Assembly: GCA_910578515.1 (NCBI GenBank) | Contig: CAJTQR010000002.1 | Coordinates: 1 to 64,000 of the forward strand | DNA length: 64,000 nt | Origin: an uncultured Duncaniella sp. | GTDB lineage: Bacteria > Bacteroidota > Bacteroidia > Bacteroidales > Muribaculaceae | Reading direction: 5' to 3' | Shown here: positions 54,348-62,832 of the stretch, one piece after another | How positions within the stretch are numbered: the stretch's first letter is position 1 | Layout: each line of letters starts with the position of its first letter | Made by a program: the position numbers and the translations under genes | The notes under the pieces: model-generated | The model's database searches: none | Seen by the model: the letters and a program-made list of their open reading frames with translations, nothing else | What the model was told of the DNA's origin: nothing

Positions 54348-54521
54348 TTATTTAGAAGCTGAGATAGAGTCCTTGCGGAACTGTTTGAGGAGCTTTTCAA
54401 TTTCAAGTGATACTTTGCGCGCACGTGCGCCGGCTGCTTTGTTGCCGTTTTCTACCTGGGCTTGTGCATCTTTAGCAAATGCTTCAAAGTTGGAAGCAAT
54501 CTGTTCAACGAGATTTTTCAT
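54348..54521 (-). CDS. Histone H1-like (Hc1-type) small DNA-binding protein
   Basis: The 57-residue protein begins MKNLVEQIASNFEAFAKD. The core NGNKAAGARARKVSLEIEKL and the end LKQFRKDSISASK match the short histone H1-like proteins conserved in Bacteroidales. It is mostly one long helix with basic residues spaced along it, and would bind DNA or RNA in the nucleoid. Start and stop are clear (ATG at 54521, TAA at 54348), and a promoter is present upstream. It lies on the strand opposite to the terminase gene. Confidence 0.88.
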   Translation of the reverse strand: MKNLVEQIASNFEAFAKDAQAQVENGNKAAGARARKVSLEIEKLLKQFRKDSISASK

Positions 54522-54649
54522 TGTGGTGATTGGGGTTAATAATGATATAATTTATTTTTTAGCGTGCTTATTAGGTTTTCACGAATGCAATTATGAAAAA
54601 AATACTATCCTTCTTTAAGGCAAATGTGAAATATAAGAATCTTTGCGTG

Positions 54650-54681
54650 CAAATATACATAGAATAATTTGATATTTCCAA
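54650..54681 (-). promoter_or_regulatory. Promoter of the histone H1-like gene (TTG-N21-TATATTTG)
   Basis: TATATTTG (54650-54657) with TTG (54679-54681) on the minus strand. The leader is about 125 bases. The rest of the 394-base gap 54522-54915 is AT-rich, with small palindromes at 54717-54736 and 54822-54838. Confidence 0.65.
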
Positions 54682-54846
54682 GCATTTTTCTAAAAAATAT
54701 ACATTTAACCCGTTAATTTCTATAGTTTTTATAGAAAAAAGGCTGTATTTCTTAGAATCTGAAGTTTATGTTACATCACTCTTTGAAATGTATGGTATGT
54801 TGGTGATTAGTGTGGACGGTTTGATGAGTTTTTCATCAAAAATTCC

Positions 54847-54911
54847 TAACTTTGGACTCGCTTTTGCTCTGCGCCCTCGCTCCTCGCGAAATTTTTTTAC
54901 GAGCATCTTTG
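54847..54911 (+). promoter_or_regulatory. Candidate promoter boxes for the M16 peptidase gene
   Basis: TAACTTTG at 54847-54854 is an exact -7 box. CATCTTTG at 54904-54911 is a one-mismatch box ending five bases before the ATG, which would give a leaderless mRNA. Which is used cannot be told from sequence. Confidence 0.4.
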
Positions 54912-54915
54912 TATC

Positions 54916-56166
54916 ATGATTAACGTTTCCCGCTTCATACTCGACAACGGTCTTAGGGTCGTGCATAACTATGACCCTTCCACAGCAATGGTTGCTGTCA
55001 ATATATTATATAATGTGGGCTCGCGCGACGAATCCCCCTCCATGACCGGGTTGGCTCACCTGTTCGAGCATCTGATGTTTGCCGGTTCGGCTAATATTCC
55101 TGACTTCGATGCGGAGATGGAACGTGCAGGTGGTATAAACAATGCCTGGACTTCAAACGACTTTACAAATTTCTATGATGTGGCGCCGGCGCAGAATCTG
55201 GAGACTCTCCTATGGCTTGAGAGCGACCGTATGCTTGCGCTTTCTTTCTCGGAAAAGGCGCTTGAAGTGCAGCGCAGTGTGGTGATTGAGGAGTTCAAGC
55301 AGACTCACCTTAACCGCCCCTATGGCGATATGACCCATTATCTCAGGGCTTTGGTCTATAAGTCGCATCCCTACCGGTATCCCACCATCGGTAAGGAAAT
55401 CTCTCATATCGAGAAAGTTACCATGGATGATATACGCCGGTTTTTCTACGCGCACTATGCGCCTAACAATGCGGTGATGTCAATATGCGGCAATGTTACT
55501 CTTGATGGTGCCCGTAAAGCGGTGGAAAAATGGTTTGGCGATATACCTCACCGTGACATTTCCCCGAGGCTTTATCTCCCTGAACTTCCCGTGGAGGCGC
55601 CGCGGCGTCTGGAAGTGACAGGCAAGGTGCCATATCCGGTGATAGTGATTGCTTTCCCTATGCCGGCCTATGGTGAGAAGGGATATATTGAATGCGATTT
55701 GCTCACTGACCTCCTTGCTTCGGGACGCTCTTCGAGATTCTTCCGTCGGTTAGTGATGGGTTCCGGATTGTTTTCAGCTGCCGACGCTTCTATCATCGGT
55801 AGTGAGGAGCCCGGTTTCCTTATGCTCAAAGGCACTCTGAACGATAATTCCGATGAGTCGTTGCGCAAGGCTGAGAAAATGCTCATGGAGCAGGCTATGC
55901 AACTCACACTCCCATCCGGTCATGAAGATGCCGTATCGCTCTATGAGACACAGCGTGCCATCAATCGCTTTGCAAGTGATTTTACATTCTCGTCGGTTAA
56001 TTATCTTTCACGCGCTCAGGCTCTTTCACTTGCCGAGATGCATCAGGAGGATATCAATTCGATTGTTCCTTCATACGCTGCCATGACCCCGGAGATGCTC
56101 ACGGCTGCCGCACGTGCGGTCATTGACCCCTCCCGGGCATGCACACTCATTTACCGTCCCGAATAG
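54916..56166 (+). CDS. M16 family zinc metallopeptidase
   Basis: The 416-residue protein has the inverted zinc motif H48-L-F-E51-H52 (in LAHLFEHLMF) and the third ligand Glu near 126 in VVIEEFKQ, so the catalytic half is active. A second, inactive M16-type domain follows (about 180-400). There is no signal peptide; it should be cytoplasmic, like processing peptidases of this family (pitrilysin/MPP group). It is a single-gene unit convergent with phoH. Confidence 0.92.
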   Translation: MINVSRFILDNGLRVVHNYDPSTAMVAVNILYNVGSRDESPSMTGLAHLFEHLMFAGSANIPDFDAEMERAGGINNAWTSNDFTNFYDVAPAQNLETLLWLESDRMLALSFSEKALEVQRSVVIEEFKQTHLNRPYGDMTHYLRALVYKSHPYRYPTIGKEISHIEKVTMDDIRRFFYAHYAPNNAVMSICGNVTLDGARKAVEKWFGDIPHRDISPRLYLPELPVEAPRRLEVTGKVPYPVIVIAFPMPAYGEKGYIECDLLTDLLASGRSSRFFRRLVMGSGLFSAADASIIGSEEPGFLMLKGTLNDNSDESLRKAEKMLMEQAMQLTLPSGHEDAVSLYETQRAINRFASDFTFSSVNYLSRAQALSLAEMHQEDINSIVPSYAAMTPEMLTAAARAVIDPSRACTLIYRPE

Positions 56167-56186
56167 CATCTTTTTTTCAGCTGTAA

Positions 56187-57188
56187 TCAGTCGGCATCCG
56201 TACTGCTGTCGGCAGCGTCAGATGCGGTGTCGGCTGTATGCGATTCTTTATTTTCGTGGTCAAAGCGTTCGTATGCTTCAACTATGCGCTGCACGAGGGC
56301 GTGGCGCACGATATCCTTTTTGCCAAATTCTACCTTGCCGATGCCGGGTACATCCTTGAGTACACGCAATGCCTGGATAAGACCTGAGGTCACTGACCGC
56401 GGGAGGTCAATCTGTGTGGCGTCACCGGTAATTATCATCTTGGCGTTCATGCCCAGACGGGTGAGAAACATCTTGATTTGATGCACGGTGGTGTTCTGTG
56501 CTTCATCGAGCACTATCACCGCGTCGTTGAGGGTACGTCCGCGCATGAAAGCTAAGGGGGCTATCTGGATTACATTGGTCTCCATATATTCCTTAAGTTT
56601 CACTGCCGGTATCATATCCTCCAAGGCATCGTAGAGCGGCTGGAGATATGGGTCGATTTTATCCTTCATATCGCCGGGGAGGAAACCGAGTTTCTCGCCT
56701 GCCTCTACGGCGGGACGCGAGAGGATAATCTTGCGCACCTCACGGTTTTTCAGTGCTCTCACTGCCATGGCGATTGCCACGTAGGTCTTGCCGGTTCCGG
56801 CCGGACCGAGGGCAAACGTGAGGTCATTCTCATTGAATGCCTTTACGAGGAGTGCCTGATTGGTGTTGCGCGGACCAATCGGTTTACCGTTTACACCATA
56901 GATAATCACGTCGTCATGGCGGGGTGCCGCAGGAGACTTCCCTTTCACGATGTCGAGTATCACATCCTCGGTAAGCTTGTTGTACTTGATACAGTAATCC
57001 TCCAGCTCTTTGATTTTCTTTTCAAACTCAGCTGTCTCCGCATCATCTCCGATTACCTTTATTACCGAGCCACGCGCAGCCATGCGCAATTTCGGGAACA
57101 GATTGCGGATAAGGTGCATGTTGGAATTGTTGACTCCATAGAAGCTAACCGGGTCCACGGAATCGATGATTACGATGCGTTCTATCAT
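56187..57188 (-). CDS. phoH: PhoH family ATPase
   Basis: The 333-residue protein has a KH-like N-terminal part (about 25-80) and a P-loop ATPase with GPAGTGKT at 128-135. ILSRPAVEAGEKLGFLPGDM and VIVLDEAQNTT (Walker B) follow. PhoH proteins are linked to RNA metabolism and phosphate stress, and some couple to toxin-antitoxin RNases; the precise role is unknown. The acidic Ser/Asp C-terminus is disordered. It is the last of three genes, 14 bases after DUF6048. Confidence 0.95.
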   Translation of the reverse strand: MIERIVIIDSVDPVSFYGVNNSNMHLIRNLFPKLRMAARGSVIKVIGDDAETAEFEKKIKELEDYCIKYNKLTEDVILDIVKGKSPAAPRHDDVIIYGVNGKPIGPRNTNQALLVKAFNENDLTFALGPAGTGKTYVAIAMAVRALKNREVRKIILSRPAVEAGEKLGFLPGDMKDKIDPYLQPLYDALEDMIPAVKLKEYMETNVIQIAPLAFMRGRTLNDAVIVLDEAQNTTVHQIKMFLTRLGMNAKMIITGDATQIDLPRSVTSGLIQALRVLKDVPGIGKVEFGKKDIVRHALVQRIVEAYERFDHENKESHTADTASDAADSSTDAD

Positions 57189-57202
57189 AATATCAAAAAT
57201 TA

Positions 57203-58087
57203 TTACAGGGTGTCAGGGATAGGAGTGGGTTTCTTGCTCAACGGGATAGTGTAAATCAGTGAGAAATTTCCGGTTATGGCGCTTGAGCGTTTGCCGTAGC
57301 CGGGTATATACATGGGTTGACCGTTAGGATTGGTGGTCTCGTGTAGAATCGAGTGGTACACTATGTGCCAGCCTAACGAGAATTGCTTTATTATCTGTAC
57401 TTTCAGTCCTAAGGTGACTTCAAGGTAGCCGGCGGTGTGCTTCTGGTTCATTAGCGAGAAGTGTGACGGGTCACCCCAGTATCCTTCATCGACAGTCACA
57501 TCCTCAAGGTTCCACTTGTAGGTGGTGAAGCCGTAACGCAACCCCATCTGCAGTTTGTAGTCAGGATTGGAATTATAGAGAAAGTTGTAGGACGCACCAA
57601 TCTTGAAGTATGGGGCGGCAGGAGTCTTGAAAGTATAGTTCTTCCCTGCGGGAGTGTCGTTGCAATTACCCATACCGAAAGCGAAATAGGGGAAATACCG
57701 GTTGTGGAGGCTCACTTCGCCCCACACATCGGCGAGTCCGTATTTCTGTCCGAACACTCTCATGGCTCCGTCCCAGAAGTTAAGACCCACTATCACCTCG
57801 TGGAGCAGTGGATATTCCATCTTCGGGGGCGCTTTCATAAGGGTGGAGTCAACAAACTCTTTGCCGCTTACGGTATCGACGAGTATAATGTTGCCCTGGG
57901 CATCGCTCTTTTCCACAAGTCGGCTCCGGTCAAAATCCTCTTTTTTCTCCTTTTTGGGAGCGGTACCCGGTTCGAGGGGCACCACGGGTGTGACGCGACG
58001 TTGTGCCGAGAGGTCGAGTGCCAGTGCGAGCATCAGTGCTATGATGGGGAGCATCCTTGCAGCTCCGTTACGAATCATCCTTTTCAT
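57203..58087 (-). CDS. DUF6048-type outer-membrane protein
   Basis: The 294-residue protein has a signal peptide (about residues 1-28, ARMLPIIALMLALALDLSAQ). A basic/acidic linker (KKEKKEDFDRSR) precedes a C-terminal region of amphipathic strands with aromatic belts (YKLQMGLRYGFTTYKW, YLEVTLGLKVQ), typical of a small outer-membrane barrel. The pairing with a DUF6452 lipoprotein upstream is a common Bacteroidales arrangement, and this is the basis for the name. Function is unknown. Confidence 0.75.
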   Translation of the reverse strand: MKRMIRNGAARMLPIIALMLALALDLSAQRRVTPVVPLEPGTAPKKEKKEDFDRSRLVEKSDAQGNIILVDTVSGKEFVDSTLMKAPPKMEYPLLHEVIVGLNFWDGAMRVFGQKYGLADVWGEVSLHNRYFPYFAFGMGNCNDTPAGKNYTFKTPAAPYFKIGASYNFLYNSNPDYKLQMGLRYGFTTYKWNLEDVTVDEGYWGDPSHFSLMNQKHTAGYLEVTLGLKVQIIKQFSLGWHIVYHSILHETTNPNGQPMYIPGYGKRSSAITGNFSLIYTIPLSKKPTPIPDTL

Positions 58088-58126
58088 ATTGTCAAGAGGC
58101 TGTTCATATTTATGGTGTTATGACCT

Positions 58127-58639
58127 CTAAATCTCTTCGGAGGCAGTCCGGAAGAATATTTTGATGGTCTCGCGGTCCACGTTGGTGATGAGGGAATCGG
58201 TCATTGCCACGGAGTCAATGAGATGACGTGTGTAGGTGAAGCGGGTGACCTTGTAATGATACATGGCGCCGCATTCCTCGGACGCGAAAAACGGTATGGC
58301 GTCATAGTCAAACGTCAAGGTGTCGTAAAGCTCCGGGTAGTTGAGCTGCTGCTCGCGGTACTGGATGCAGAATGAGGTGGACTTCCGGTTGCTCCTGAAG
58401 GGGAGATAGAGCTGCGACACGCGGGTGCCGGGCGAGAGCAGGAGCGAGTCGTCGGGGGCTCCGATACCTTCAACCGCTATGGAGTCGGGGGTGATTTTTG
58501 TGTCGCTCCCCATGGCATAGAAGCCGGCGAGGGGGAGTGAGTTCTGGTTGTCGGTGCAGCCTGTGGCACTGCAGCTTACTATGAGATGCAGCCCGGCGAG
58601 CACGCAGATGATATGAAATAGATACCTCTTCAAATTCAA
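58127..58639 (-). CDS. DUF6452-type lipoprotein
   Basis: The 170-residue protein has a lipobox (LHLIVSCSA, Cys23). The mature part contains GCTDNQNSLPLAGFYAMG and FASEECGAMYHY, with conserved cysteines that may pair. It likely sits in the periplasm or at the outer membrane beside the DUF6048 barrel whose gene follows after 39 bases. Function is unknown. It is the first gene of the three-gene unit. Confidence 0.78.
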   Translation of the reverse strand: MNLKRYLFHIICVLAGLHLIVSCSATGCTDNQNSLPLAGFYAMGSDTKITPDSIAVEGIGAPDDSLLLSPGTRVSQLYLPFRSNRKSTSFCIQYREQQLNYPELYDTLTFDYDAIPFFASEECGAMYHYKVTRFTYTRHLIDSVAMTDSLITNVDRETIKIFFRTASEEI

Positions 58640-58752
58640 ATTTTTGGGAGTTTGTATAATGCGGGAGTGATTCTGTTAACGCTTTCTAAGGATATTTAAG
58701 TATCCCTCTGCATTTTTAACAGATGTAGCGGCGATAGGGTTTGGACGCGATG

Positions 58753-59289
58753 TCAGAATTTGCCCCATTTCACCACATCGTGGAGCGCTTTGCGCTTTTT
58801 GGCGGGAATTTCAGTGCCTTCAGCCGGGTAGCCGATGGGGATGATGGCTATAGGCTCTATTCCTTCAGGGAGATTGAACGCTTTGGAAATCTCAGTGGGG
58901 TCGAAGTTGCACACCCAGCAGGTGGCGAGTTCCAGGGAAGTGGCAGCGAGGCATATATGCTCGATGGCGATGGCGAGGTCCACGTCGGTGTGGTCCTTGT
59001 TGTCACATCCTCTATGCCAGGCTTCGTCGTGGTTTCCGCAAGCCACTATGAATTCGGGGGCGGTGCGTATCCATTCGCGGTCATAGCTTCTGAAGATGCT
59101 TTCGCGGAGTTCGTCGCTGTCTACCACTAAAAACATCCATGGTTGACGGTTGCAGGCCGAGGGAGCGAGACGTGCCACATCAAGCACGGCGAGCATTTTG
59201 TCCTTCTCAACGGGACGGTCGGAGTAGGCACGGCATGAGAAACGGTCGCGCGCAAGTTCGTATAGTTGGGGATAAGCGTTTGATTGCAT
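58753..59289 (-). CDS. Nitroreductase family FMN oxidoreductase
   Basis: The 178-residue protein has the FMN-binding opening RFSCRAYSDRPVEKDK, then ARLAPSACNRQPWMFLVV, a dimer-interface region (IEHICLAATSLELATCW), and IIPIGYPAEG near the end. The short length suggests the small nitroreductase subgroup. It would use NAD(P)H and FMN on quinones or nitro compounds; the true substrate is unknown. It lies 31 bases after the GT2 gene. Confidence 0.93.
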   Translation of the reverse strand: MQSNAYPQLYELARDRFSCRAYSDRPVEKDKMLAVLDVARLAPSACNRQPWMFLVVDSDELRESIFRSYDREWIRTAPEFIVACGNHDEAWHRGCDNKDHTDVDLAIAIEHICLAATSLELATCWVCNFDPTEISKAFNLPEGIEPIAIIPIGYPAEGTEIPAKKRKALHDVVKWGKF

Positions 59290-59320
59290 GACGGGTAGTG
59301 ATAATTATATTTTCAGATAA

Positions 59321-60289
59321 TTATATTTCATTTGAGGCTTCTATGGTCTCCTTGATTTCATAATGGTTGCGTGAGGGCGAGTTGCGCACTATCAGTTCAC
59401 CGATGAAGCCGGTGAGGAAGAGCATGGTGCCGAGTATCATTGTGGTGAGCGCAAGGAAGAAGTAGGGTGAATCGGTGACGAGTGTGTAGGGGTCGCCGTT
59501 GTACATGTGGTATAGCTTGCCGAAGCCCACCACCATCACGGCGACAAAGCCGATTATGAACATCAGCGAGCCGAGCAGACCGAAGAAGTGCATTGGTTTA
59601 GCTCCGAATTTGCCGGTGAACCAGAGGGTGGCGAGGTCGAGATAGCCGTTGACAAAGCGGTCAAGACCGAATTTGGTTGTGCCATACTTGCGTGCCTGAT
59701 GGTGTACCTCCTTCTCGCCGATGCGGATGAAACCTGCGTTCTTGGCGAGATAGGGTATGTAGCGGTGCATGTCGCCATACACCTCTATGTGCTTGACCAC
59801 TTCGAGGCGGTAAGCCTTGAGACCGCAGTTGAAGTCATGAAGATTCTTGATGCCGCTGACTTTGCGGGCGGTGGCGTTGAAAAGCTTGGTGGGTATGGTT
59901 TTCGACAGCGGGTCGTAGCGTTTGCGCTTCCATCCCGACACGAGGTCGTAGCCATCGCGCATAATCATGCGGTAAAGGTCGGGAATTTCATCGGGAGAGT
60001 CCTGGAGGTCAGCATCCATGGTTATTACCACGTCGCCGGCAGCTTCCTTGAATCCGGTGTTGAGGGCGGGTGACTTACCGTAATTGCGGCGGAAGGAAAT
60101 GCCGCGCATGCAGGGGTATTGCTCATGCAGGCGGTGAATCACTTTCCAGGAATCGTCCGACGAACCGTCGTCGATAAACAGCACCTCGTAGGTGAAATCA
60201 TGCTCATGCATCACACGGTCAATCCATGCCGCGAGTTCGGGAAGCGATTCGGCTTCATTGTATAAGGGGATGACAACTGAAATGTCCAT
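59321..60289 (-). CDS. GT2 polyprenyl-phosphate glycosyltransferase (DPM1/GtrB-like)
   Basis: The 322-residue protein has the GT-A domain with VVIPLYNEAESLPEL, the DDGSSDDSW motif, and the metal-binding DADLQDSPDEI (DxD). Two membrane helices close the protein (about 235-258 and 275-300). Such enzymes move a sugar from a nucleotide to undecaprenyl or dolichol-type phosphate, for later use on LPS or protein. It is between DUF4199 and the nitroreductase. Confidence 0.92.
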   Translation of the reverse strand: MDISVVIPLYNEAESLPELAAWIDRVMHEHDFTYEVLFIDDGSSDDSWKVIHRLHEQYPCMRGISFRRNYGKSPALNTGFKEAAGDVVITMDADLQDSPDEIPDLYRMIMRDGYDLVSGWKRKRYDPLSKTIPTKLFNATARKVSGIKNLHDFNCGLKAYRLEVVKHIEVYGDMHRYIPYLAKNAGFIRIGEKEVHHQARKYGTTKFGLDRFVNGYLDLATLWFTGKFGAKPMHFFGLLGSLMFIIGFVAVMVVGFGKLYHMYNGDPYTLVTDSPYFFLALTTMILGTMLFLTGFIGELIVRNSPSRNHYEIKETIEASNEI

Positions 60290-60324
60290 TGTGTCAGGTC
60301 AAGTGATTGAGATTGTAGATTTGT

Positions 60325-60867
60325 TTATTTATCAAGAAATCGCCTCAGGGCAGCCTTGCGCCTGACGGTGAAGTAGGTACTTAGGATTATGGAGAGGATT
60401 GAGCCGGTGACAATCGCGAGCATTATCAGCTCGGTGACAATCACGATTGGGGTCGGGATGAAGTTGGCTTCGAGCATCTGTTCGGCAACCTTGGCGAAGC
60501 TCTTGACATTCGCATCGTCCGATGTGGCGCCCGCCTCCACCAGAGTGTGGAGCTGGGTGATTACATAGTCAGGCTCTATCCACTTGAGATAGACCACCAT
60601 TACAGTGCCTGAAATCAAGATTCCGCACACAAAAATCACCACTCCCTGCATCCAGAGCATAGGGAAGGTGGAGTATTCGCGAAGTGCGGAGTCAAACCTC
60701 TTCATGAATAAGAAAATCACCACCGGGACAATCGCCGCCATCAGGAGGGAGACGAGCGACAGGACCGGAAAGTGGGTGGAGAGGAGGGATGCAAGAAACA
60801 TTGCCGAGAGATAGATGCCGAATATAAATCCGTCGTCGGCGCCGCGTCGGTATGGTGAGGGTATCAT
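60325..60867 (-). CDS. DUF4199 membrane protein
   Basis: The 180-residue protein starts MIPSPYRRGADDGFIFG and has four predicted membrane helices (about residues 12-32, 35-52, 68-92 and 135-160). The second and third are joined by a short basic loop. DUF4199 proteins are common in Bacteroidetes, often just upstream of a GT2 gene, as here; function is unknown. The ATG at 60867 is downstream of the promoter; an upstream ATG at 60918 lies within the promoter. Confidence 0.85.
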   Translation of the reverse strand: MIPSPYRRGADDGFIFGIYLSAMFLASLLSTHFPVLSLVSLLMAAIVPVVIFLFMKRFDSALREYSTFPMLWMQGVVIFVCGILISGTVMVVYLKWIEPDYVITQLHTLVEAGATSDDANVKSFAKVAEQMLEANFIPTPIVIVTELIMLAIVTGSILSIILSTYFTVRRKAALRRFLDK

Positions 60868-60887
60868 ATATTTGTGATAATGAGATG

Positions 60888-60918
60888 CAAAGTTATACAT
60901 TTTTTGGCAGTTAATCAA
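60888..60918 (-). promoter_or_regulatory. DUF4199 operon promoter (TTG-N20-TAACTTTG)
   Basis: TTG (60916-60918) and TAACTTTG (60888-60895) on the minus strand. Its upstream half overlaps the lptE promoter. Confidence 0.75.
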
Positions 60919-60934
60919 GAAAGTTGTAACTTTG
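60903..60934 (+). promoter_or_regulatory. lptE promoter (TTTG-N20-TAACTTTG)
   Basis: TTTG (60903-60906) and TAACTTTG (60927-60934). The ATG at 60940 follows after five bases, so the mRNA should have almost no leader. Confidence 0.75.
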
Positions 60935-60939
60935 TAGTG

Positions 60940-61464
60940 ATGAAATCTATTAAACTACATCTTATCCGTTTTGTGTTCATCGCAGTCTCAGCCATGATGC
61001 TGGGGGGCTGCAAAATAGGTTTTACGCTCAACGGAGCTCCGATTGACTACTCGGTCTACAAGACTATCTACGTGTCGCAGTTCCCGATACGTGCCGCGCT
61101 GGTGTACCCTCCGTTGCAGCAGACATTCGAGAACGAACTGCTTGACTACATAACCCGCAACACCCGACTGACCACTGTGGACACTGCCGCCGACCTCCAG
61201 CTGGAGGGCGAAATCACGGGCTACAGCCTCTCGCCGCAGGCGGTTACCGAAAACGCTTACGCATCCCGCACACGCCTCACCATCCAGGTGCGCGTGAGGT
61301 ATGTGGACAACAAGAAGGAGGGTAAGGATATAGACCAGACATTCAGCGCCTACCGCGACTTTGACAGCAGCGAGATGCTCACCGATGTGCAGGACCAGCT
61401 CTGCCTGGAAATATCCGAGGAGCTTGTTGACCTGATTTTCAACGCCACTCTTGGCGACTGGTGA
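60940..61464 (+). CDS. lptE: LPS assembly lipoprotein LptE
   Basis: The 174-residue protein has a lipobox (SAMMLGGCK, Cys23). A mature domain with YKTIYVSQFPIRAALVYPPL and LQLEGEITGYSLSPQAV follows, the Bacteroidetes LptE pattern (LptE/DUF4292-like secretin-associated fold). It partners with LptD to place LPS at the outer surface. The ATG at 60940 begins the signal peptide; the frame upstream runs through the promoter. It heads lptE-hypothetical-secG. Confidence 0.88.
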   Translation: MKSIKLHLIRFVFIAVSAMMLGGCKIGFTLNGAPIDYSVYKTIYVSQFPIRAALVYPPLQQTFENELLDYITRNTRLTTVDTAADLQLEGEITGYSLSPQAVTENAYASRTRLTIQVRVRYVDNKKEGKDIDQTFSAYRDFDSSEMLTDVQDQLCLEISEELVDLIFNATLGDW

Positions 61465-61509
61465 TGCGGTCCACGCGACGGGAACAGGCGTAAGTTACTG
61501 AAATCTATC

Positions 61510-62328
61510 ATGAAAGAGGATTTACAACACTTCATAGAGATGCTGCGTGACCCCTCGGCTCCTGTGGATGCCGGGCTGGTGGAGCGTATATGCGGCGGGT
61601 ATCCGTTTTTTACCCTCCCGGCAGTGGCATTGCTGCGCAGGGGCGGCGCGGGTATTGACCCCTCGGTCCGCGCGACGATGATGGAGCGCATAGCACTCAA
61701 TGCGCCTGACGCCGAGACACTTTTTATGCTCACCGACCGCGACCGTGACTCATGGCTCCACTTCTACCCCGACGAGACTCCCAAGGAGGTGACCACCGAC
61801 GATGCCATAGCTACATTTCTCGAGACTTACGGTCACTCCTCGCCTCAGGAGGACGAGCTGCTTGAGCGGCTGATATTCAATCCTACGCCCGACTACTCCA
61901 CCATGCTTGCCCGCGAAGAGGAGGAGAGTCTGCCGCCGGCGGTCGACCCTGCCGACAACTCGCAGGATGCGCTCATCAATGCCTTCATCCTCAAATCGAA
62001 GACCGAAGGGGAGCATCAGACCCTCATGGCTGTCGCTGCCGAGCCTGAGGAAGAGCAGCTGCCTAAGGTGGAGGTGAAACGTCCGGAACCGCCCACCGTT
62101 ATGGCGCCCGAGGACCATCCGAAAGAGGTAGCGGAGCGTCAGGATGACTCATCGCTGCGCGAGAGCCTTGCCAAAATTTACATAAAACAGCATCGTTACG
62201 ATAAAGCATTTGAAATTATTCACAGTTTGAGTTTGAATAATCCAAAAAAAAGTGTTTACTTTGCAGACCAATTGCGGTTTTTACGTAAATTGATGCTTAA
62301 CAGCAAGTATAGTAAACAATCAAAATAA
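61510..62328 (+). CDS. Conserved hypothetical protein with C-terminal TPR-like helices
   Basis: The 272-residue cytoplasmic protein has a helical N-terminal half (about 1-130), an acidic/proline-rich linker (about 135-215), and a C-terminal repeat-like segment (LAKIYIKQHRYDKAFEIIHS then NPKKSVYFADQLRFLRKLM). The position between lptE and secG is usual for Bacteroidales. A tetratricopeptide scaffold role is likely, but the partner is unknown. Base composition changes sharply at about 62200: the last 100 bases are AT-rich. Confidence 0.78.
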   Translation: MKEDLQHFIEMLRDPSAPVDAGLVERICGGYPFFTLPAVALLRRGGAGIDPSVRATMMERIALNAPDAETLFMLTDRDRDSWLHFYPDETPKEVTTDDAIATFLETYGHSSPQEDELLERLIFNPTPDYSTMLAREEEESLPPAVDPADNSQDALINAFILKSKTEGEHQTLMAVAAEPEEEQLPKVEVKRPEPPTVMAPEDHPKEVAERQDDSSLRESLAKIYIKQHRYDKAFEIIHSLSLNNPKKSVYFADQLRFLRKLMLNSKYSKQSK

Positions 62329-62344
62329 ACATTTTCAATAAATT

Positions 62345-62734
62345 ATGTACGTTGTATTGATTATCCTGACACTCATCTGCGCGGTGCTTCTCATCTGCGT
62401 GGTGCTTGTTCAGAAATCCAAAGGCGGAGGCCTTTCTTCATCATTTGCCGGTTCAAACCAGATTATGGGCGTACGCCGCACCAACAGCTTTATCGAAAAG
62501 TTCACCTGGTCACTCGCCGGCGCTATCTGCGTGCTCGCTATCCTGTCAACATTCTGCATGCCGAAAGCCATCAATGCCAATTCATCACGCGTGAACGCAC
62601 CTGCCGCAACCGAGCAGACCGTTCCCGGTGACTTCAACACTGCGGCTCCCGCCGCTGCTCCTGCTCCCGCAGCTGCAGAAGAGGCTCCTGCCGCTCCCGC
62701 TCCTGCAACCGAGACTCCCGCCGAAGGCGAATAA
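62345..62734 (+). CDS. secG: Preprotein translocase subunit SecG
   Basis: The 129-residue protein has the two membrane helices of SecG (about residues 2-20 and 50-70). Between them is the cytoplasmic QKSKGGGLSSSFAGSNQIMG loop. An alanine/proline-rich tail of about 45 residues is added at the C-terminus, as in other Bacteroidetes. It helps SecYEG export proteins. Confidence 0.94.
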   Translation: MYVVLIILTLICAVLLICVVLVQKSKGGGLSSSFAGSNQIMGVRRTNSFIEKFTWSLAGAICVLAILSTFCMPKAINANSSRVNAPAATEQTVPGDFNTAAPAAAPAPAAAEEAPAAPAPATETPAEGE

Positions 62735-62832
62735 TCTCGAGTTGGGGTAAGAAGAAAAAACATATAATCCCTGCCTGCTCTGACACGTGTATTCCCATAC
62801 CTATGTCGGCGCAGGCTTGATTTGTTATTACA

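Noticed and set aside
54766..54966. 66-codon minus-strand frame upstream of the M16 gene
   Set aside because: It overlaps the M16 start and the promoter boxes, lacks its own promoter, and the protein resembles no family.
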